A DNA stretch of 64,000 bases from Septoria linicola. Taxonomy: Eukaryota; Ascomycota; Dothideomycetes; Mycosphaerellales; Mycosphaerellaceae. Positions 60,601-64,000 of the stretch are shown one piece after another. The stretch covers positions 1 through 64,000 of the forward strand of contig CP099424.1 in assembly GCA_024114885.1 (NCBI GenBank), in the 5' to 3' direction. The notes under the pieces were generated by a model. The model was not told the DNA's origin, searched no databases, and saw nothing but the letters and a program-made list of their open reading frames with translations. Position 1 is the first letter of the stretch, and each line of letters starts with the position of its first letter. The position numbers and the translations under genes are program-made.

Positions 60601-61100
60601 TAAAGCGTAGTTAAGGAGTATTCGAAGATCTGTACTATCGTAGGTATATTTAATATAGTAGAGGTAGATATCTATATCTCCTCGTCCTTTAATATTATCG
60701 ATAGTATAAGGTAGGCGGTTCGTAACTACGACTCTAGTACGTTTTAGTAGTATTATACTTACGTTAGTAGTATAGTAATCGTATAGAGATACTAGCGTTA
60801 CTAAGGATATAGAAAATATTATATACGTAGAGAGAAAGTCTAAGAGAGAGTTAGAAGAGTTTTTAAGAATACGCTCGAGCTACGAATCGTAGTCGCTATA
60901 GTAAGGAATATATTACTACGTAAACGTAATACGTATAGTAACTCTTTACTTCGTAGCGCGGATTTACGTAACACGCTAAAGGTTTATAGGTATAACGCGC
61001 TAGAGACGCGATAGTATAGAATATACAAAGTATATTATAAAGACTAAATAGGAAGCCTAGAATATAACCTATAAAGAAAGAGTTATCGCTAAGGGTAGCT
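60601..61100. other. gypsy 3' untranslated region
   Basis: No frame or motif was recognised on either strand between the antisense frame and the polypurine tract. It could include the promoter of the antisense frame. Confidence 0.4.
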
Positions 61101-61121
61101 CTCTTAGAGAGAGGAGATAGT
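61101..61121 (+). other. gypsy polypurine tract
   Basis: AGAGAGAGGAGATAG directly precedes the 3' LTR. Its purine content and position fit the primer of plus-strand DNA synthesis. Confidence 0.7.
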
Positions 61122-61293
61122 TATAAGAGCTAGGTAAGGTCGAAGGCTAAGACCTACCTTAGGCTCGTAGGCTTAGCGTATAGTATAATTATAGTACGCG
61201 TATATATCTAAAAGGAGGCAAGAATTAGTCTTGCGATATCCTAATAGTATTATTAGGAGGGCGCTCTATATATTACTATATACCTCTTTTATA
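61122..61293 (+). repeat. gypsy 3' LTR
   Basis: 172 bp, TATAAGAG...CTCTTTTATA, near-identical to the 5' LTR. It is followed by CCTTC (61,294-61,298), the second copy of the target duplication. Confidence 0.95.
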
Positions 61294-64000
61294 CCTTCCT
61301 ACTACCTAGTAGTAGAAACTCTACTAAGAGAGAAAAATCTAAGTCTTAGTAATTTCCTAATTATAAGGAATCTCTATCTCTTAGAGCTAGTCTCTCTACT
61401 ATAAGAATTTACTCTTCTTTAGAATCCTTAGCTAGTCTAAAGTATTCTACTAATTATTTATTCTATTTACCTATTTCTATAATAGACTAAGAGGATAAGA
61501 AGAGCTAAAGGATTCTAATCCTAGATAGAACTAACTAGAAGAAATAGTTTAAGCTATAGATAGATAAGCTAGAAGGAAAGGACTAGTTCTAAGTAATTAG
61601 CTAACTAATTATTAGAGAGAACCTATATATAGTTTAGTAGGACACTAGTCTCTAGATATATATTACTTAGAATTAATACTTCTTAAAAGACAATATAGTA
61701 TATAGGTTTAGTATTAGATATAGTATTAGTAAAGATAATAAGATAGAGCTAGAGATATAGTATATTACTATATTAGTAGCTAAGATATAGGTGATTCTCT
61801 AGAACAAGTATAATAGAGTTCTAAAGTCCTATACTATAGGTCTAATTAAGTAGTTTATTATATATAGGATATTACCTAATAAGATAATTAGGGAAGTATA
61901 GAGATACCTTAGAGTCCTAGGTAAGAGGATTACTAAGATTAATCCTTAGGAAACTTACTACTAGAGCTAAGAGAAAAGGCTAAAGTATCTCCTATAGTCC
62001 CTACCTATATTATACTAAGTAGCTAAGGATACTATTATAACTTAACTATCCTTAGATATAGATACTATTCTCCTTCTACTTAAGTCCTAAGAGGTAAGAG
62101 ATAACCTAGATAAGATAGATATAGGTATAGCTATATTCTATCCTAGGTAGCTCTATTAAGGAAAGTCTCTACTAATATACTAGCTTTATAAGAAAGAGAA
62201 GTACTAGTTAAAAGATTATTCTAACCTCTCTACTACTAAGAAACTATCCTAGTAAAGAAATAGTACTAAGAACTAGAAGGACTCTTAGAGATTATTCCTT
62301 AGAGAGAGAGTTAGAAGATCCTTTTTACTAAGGAATACTAGATATATTAAGAAAGCTATCTATAAGTTATTATTATATAATAAGCTAAAGAAAGCTATCT
62401 AGAGAATAGGTAAGTAGCTTTAGAGAATAGAAAAGTCTAGAAAGCTTCTAAAGAAAGGATTTTTAGCCTAGAAGTCTAGTTCTAGTTCTAATTCTAGAAC
62501 TTATTCTAGTTCTAGAAGTAGTAATAATTCCCTATTAGAAGATAATAATTAAGATAAGTTAGCCTATTCTATAATTAAAGCTAAAAGCAAGTTATTACTC
62601 TAAAAATAGCTCTTAGATTCCTATACCTTATCCTATATAACTAACTAACTATCCTTCTTTAGATTAGTAAAGCTACTAAGGAAGAAAGTATAGATTAAGG
62701 TAAGAGGAGGATATCTCTATATAACTTACTCTAGACTAGTATAGATAAAAGGAATCTTAGGAGGAGAAGTTCTATTTAATAGAGTACTATTTATTTCTAA
62801 TCTTAAAATAAATCTTATATTATAGTATTAGTTTAGTAAGTAATTTAGAGTCTAAAAGCCTAATTTTACTCTTACCTCCCTAGATAGCTAAATAGTTATA
62901 AAGACTAAGCTAGTTAGAAGTGTTCTATTTATTAGTAAGATATTACCTCTTCTATAGGAAAAGTTATATTACTTACTATATAATCCTATAAAGGTTAATA
63001 ATACCTATACTACTTTATTAGAGAAGGATCTAAAATAGTAGAAGCTATAGTATAGAAGATTTATATACTTTAGAAGAGGGTTACTCTTAAACCTTTATAA
63101 AGTTACTAACTTAAAGGAAAGAATTCTAATTCCTAACTAGGAAGAGTATAAGTATAGGATCTATATAATAAGTAAGATAAAGAAATACCTAGGTAAGTCT
63201 ATTAAGAGAAGACCTAAAAGGTTAGCCTTTATATTAGTAGATATCTATAGACTATTACTATTATTAGTAAAAGGTTTTATATAGTAGCTTAAAATTATTA
63301 ATAACTTTTTAAGAAAGAAATAAGTATTTCTACTTAAAGCTAGATTAGATATACTAACTACTCTTTAGAACTAGAGGATTAAGGTAGAAAGGTAGTTAGT
63401 AGTACTCCTTAAGTCTATAAAGGCTAATAATACTAGAGAAATTACTACTTTAATTAAATAGTAGAAGAAGGACTTTAGAATTACTCTTAAGCTAACTAAG
63501 GCCTATAATTTATTCTAGAATAGAGTAGTTAAGAGGTCTATCTAAATATTAGAGGCCTCTATTAGAGTAATACTTAAAGAGAGTAAGATACCTATTAAGT
63601 TTTAGCTAGAAGCTCTTAAAGTATAGATATATATAAGGAATAAGCTCTTAAATAGACCTAATATTAAGAGATTTAAGCTCTTACCTAATAAAGCTTTTAG
63701 TAAGATTAAACTAATAGTCTCCTACTTTAAGGTATAAGGATATAGAGCTATAGTATATATAGATATAAGAGTATAGCCTTAGTAGGTAAGGAGTAATAAA
63801 CTAATAAATAGAGGAAAGGATACTATATTTATTAGATACTATAATAATATAGTAAAGGTATAGAAGTTCTAGGAGCTAGATATAAAGGCTATTAAGTAGT
63901 ATACTAATATAATCTTCTTTAAAGATAAGCTAGGTAGAGAATTAGACTTAAATATTAAGATTAAGAATCTCTCTAGTTTAGCTCTAGAAAGAAGACCTAT
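61294..64000 (+). mobile_element. copia copy 2, second part (gag, knuckle, integrase), running off the window
   Basis: After the gypsy, the copia resumes at CCTTCCTACTACCTAGTAG, the reverse-complement match of copy 1 near 31,910. It continues in parallel to copy 1 until AGAAGACCTAT at 64,000, which matches copy 1 near 29,220. It contains the gag region with KLEGKD.F near 61.57 kb, a ruined knuckle near 62.2 kb, and integrase from about 63.03 kb. Nearly all CpA/TpG are gone and stops are dense. Without the gypsy it is about 3.24 kb of the 6.3 kb element. RT, RNase H and the 3' LTR lie beyond the end. Confidence 0.92.

Larger units (their letters stand above)
54612..61293 (+). mobile_element. 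Complete Ty3/gypsy chromovirus nested in copia copy 2
   Basis: A 6,682-bp element with 172-bp LTRs and a 5-bp CCTTC duplication, in plus orientation. Pol order is RT (about 56.75-57.3 kb), RNase H (57.5-57.9), integrase (58.3-59.2) and a C-terminal chromodomain (59.45-59.6). RT before integrase defines Ty3/gypsy, and the chromodomain puts it among chromoviruses, which target heterochromatin. A gag-like region precedes RT. About 1.5 kb of extra sequence with an antisense reading frame lies between pol and the 3' LTR. It is heavily RIPed, with many stops and a one-base frameshift in RT near 56,880. Some CpA/TpG remain in the LTRs and gag. Confidence 0.95.

Noticed and set aside
1..64000. A genome with reassigned stop codons (TAG/TAA as Gln)
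   Set aside because: Long frames open up if TAG/TAA are read as Gln, but His to Tyr, Gly to Ser and Asp to Asn changes at conserved sites, loss of ATG and absence of CpA/TpG also outside genes show mutation, not code change.
1..64000. tRNA or rRNA genes
   Set aside because: No cloverleaf or rRNA core was noticed; the tRNA-like string near 32.17 kb is a retrotransposon primer site.

Overview
The window is the left end of a chromosome from a filamentous ascomycete fungus (Pezizomycotina). It starts with 16 CCCTAA telomere repeats at base 1. Almost all of the 64 kb then shows saturated repeat-induced point mutation (RIP): CpA and TpG are nearly absent, TpA and TAG/TAA are everywhere, and CpG is well kept. 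ATG has largely gone and CAG/CAA/TGG codons have become stops, so almost no open reading frame survives. Old genes can still be read if in-frame TAG/TAA are treated as former Gln or Trp codons, and I worked that way. No intact cellular gene, tRNA or rRNA was seen. The genus cannot be told from this sequence alone.

Layout: telomere (1-98); a 183-bp higher-order subtelomeric repeat (99-975); unrecognised degraded DNA; a satellite array of about 6 kb (3.77-9.87 kb) built of 109/165-bp short units and about seven copies of a longer unit; degraded DNA with TTAC-rich patches; a decayed class II (Hda1-type) histone deacetylase on the minus strand (about 13.56-14.83 kb); a decayed plus-strand gene with four exact-period 150-bp (50-residue) repeats (15.66-17.66 kb); a pogo/Fot1-type transposon (19.38-21.14 kb); and a decayed giant plus-strand reading frame of about 2,000 codons (25.74-38.16 kb). 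A complete Ty1/copia element (26,164-32,460, minus strand) sits inside the giant frame. Then come two nested pogo/Fot1 copies (39.90-42.37 kb), degraded DNA, a minisatellite (46.72-48.03 kb), 18-bp and 198-bp tandem repeats, a Ty3-type integrase fragment (49.2-50.45 kb) and more degraded coding-like DNA. A second copia copy (plus strand, from 54,072 to beyond the window) is split by a complete Ty3/gypsy chromovirus (54,612-61,293).

The order of events can be read. The giant gene and the second copia copy are RIP-saturated. The gypsy jumped into that copia copy, leaving the CCTTC duplication. The 26-32 kb copia still holds many CpA/TpG and lies in flanks that lack them, so it arrived late (CTAGT duplication) and has been only partly mutated. 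The most unusual items are the RIP-killed HDAC copy, the unknown giant frame and 50-residue-repeat protein, the antisense reading frame in the gypsy 3' region, and the copia primer site, which looks like the anticodon arm of initiator tRNA-Met.
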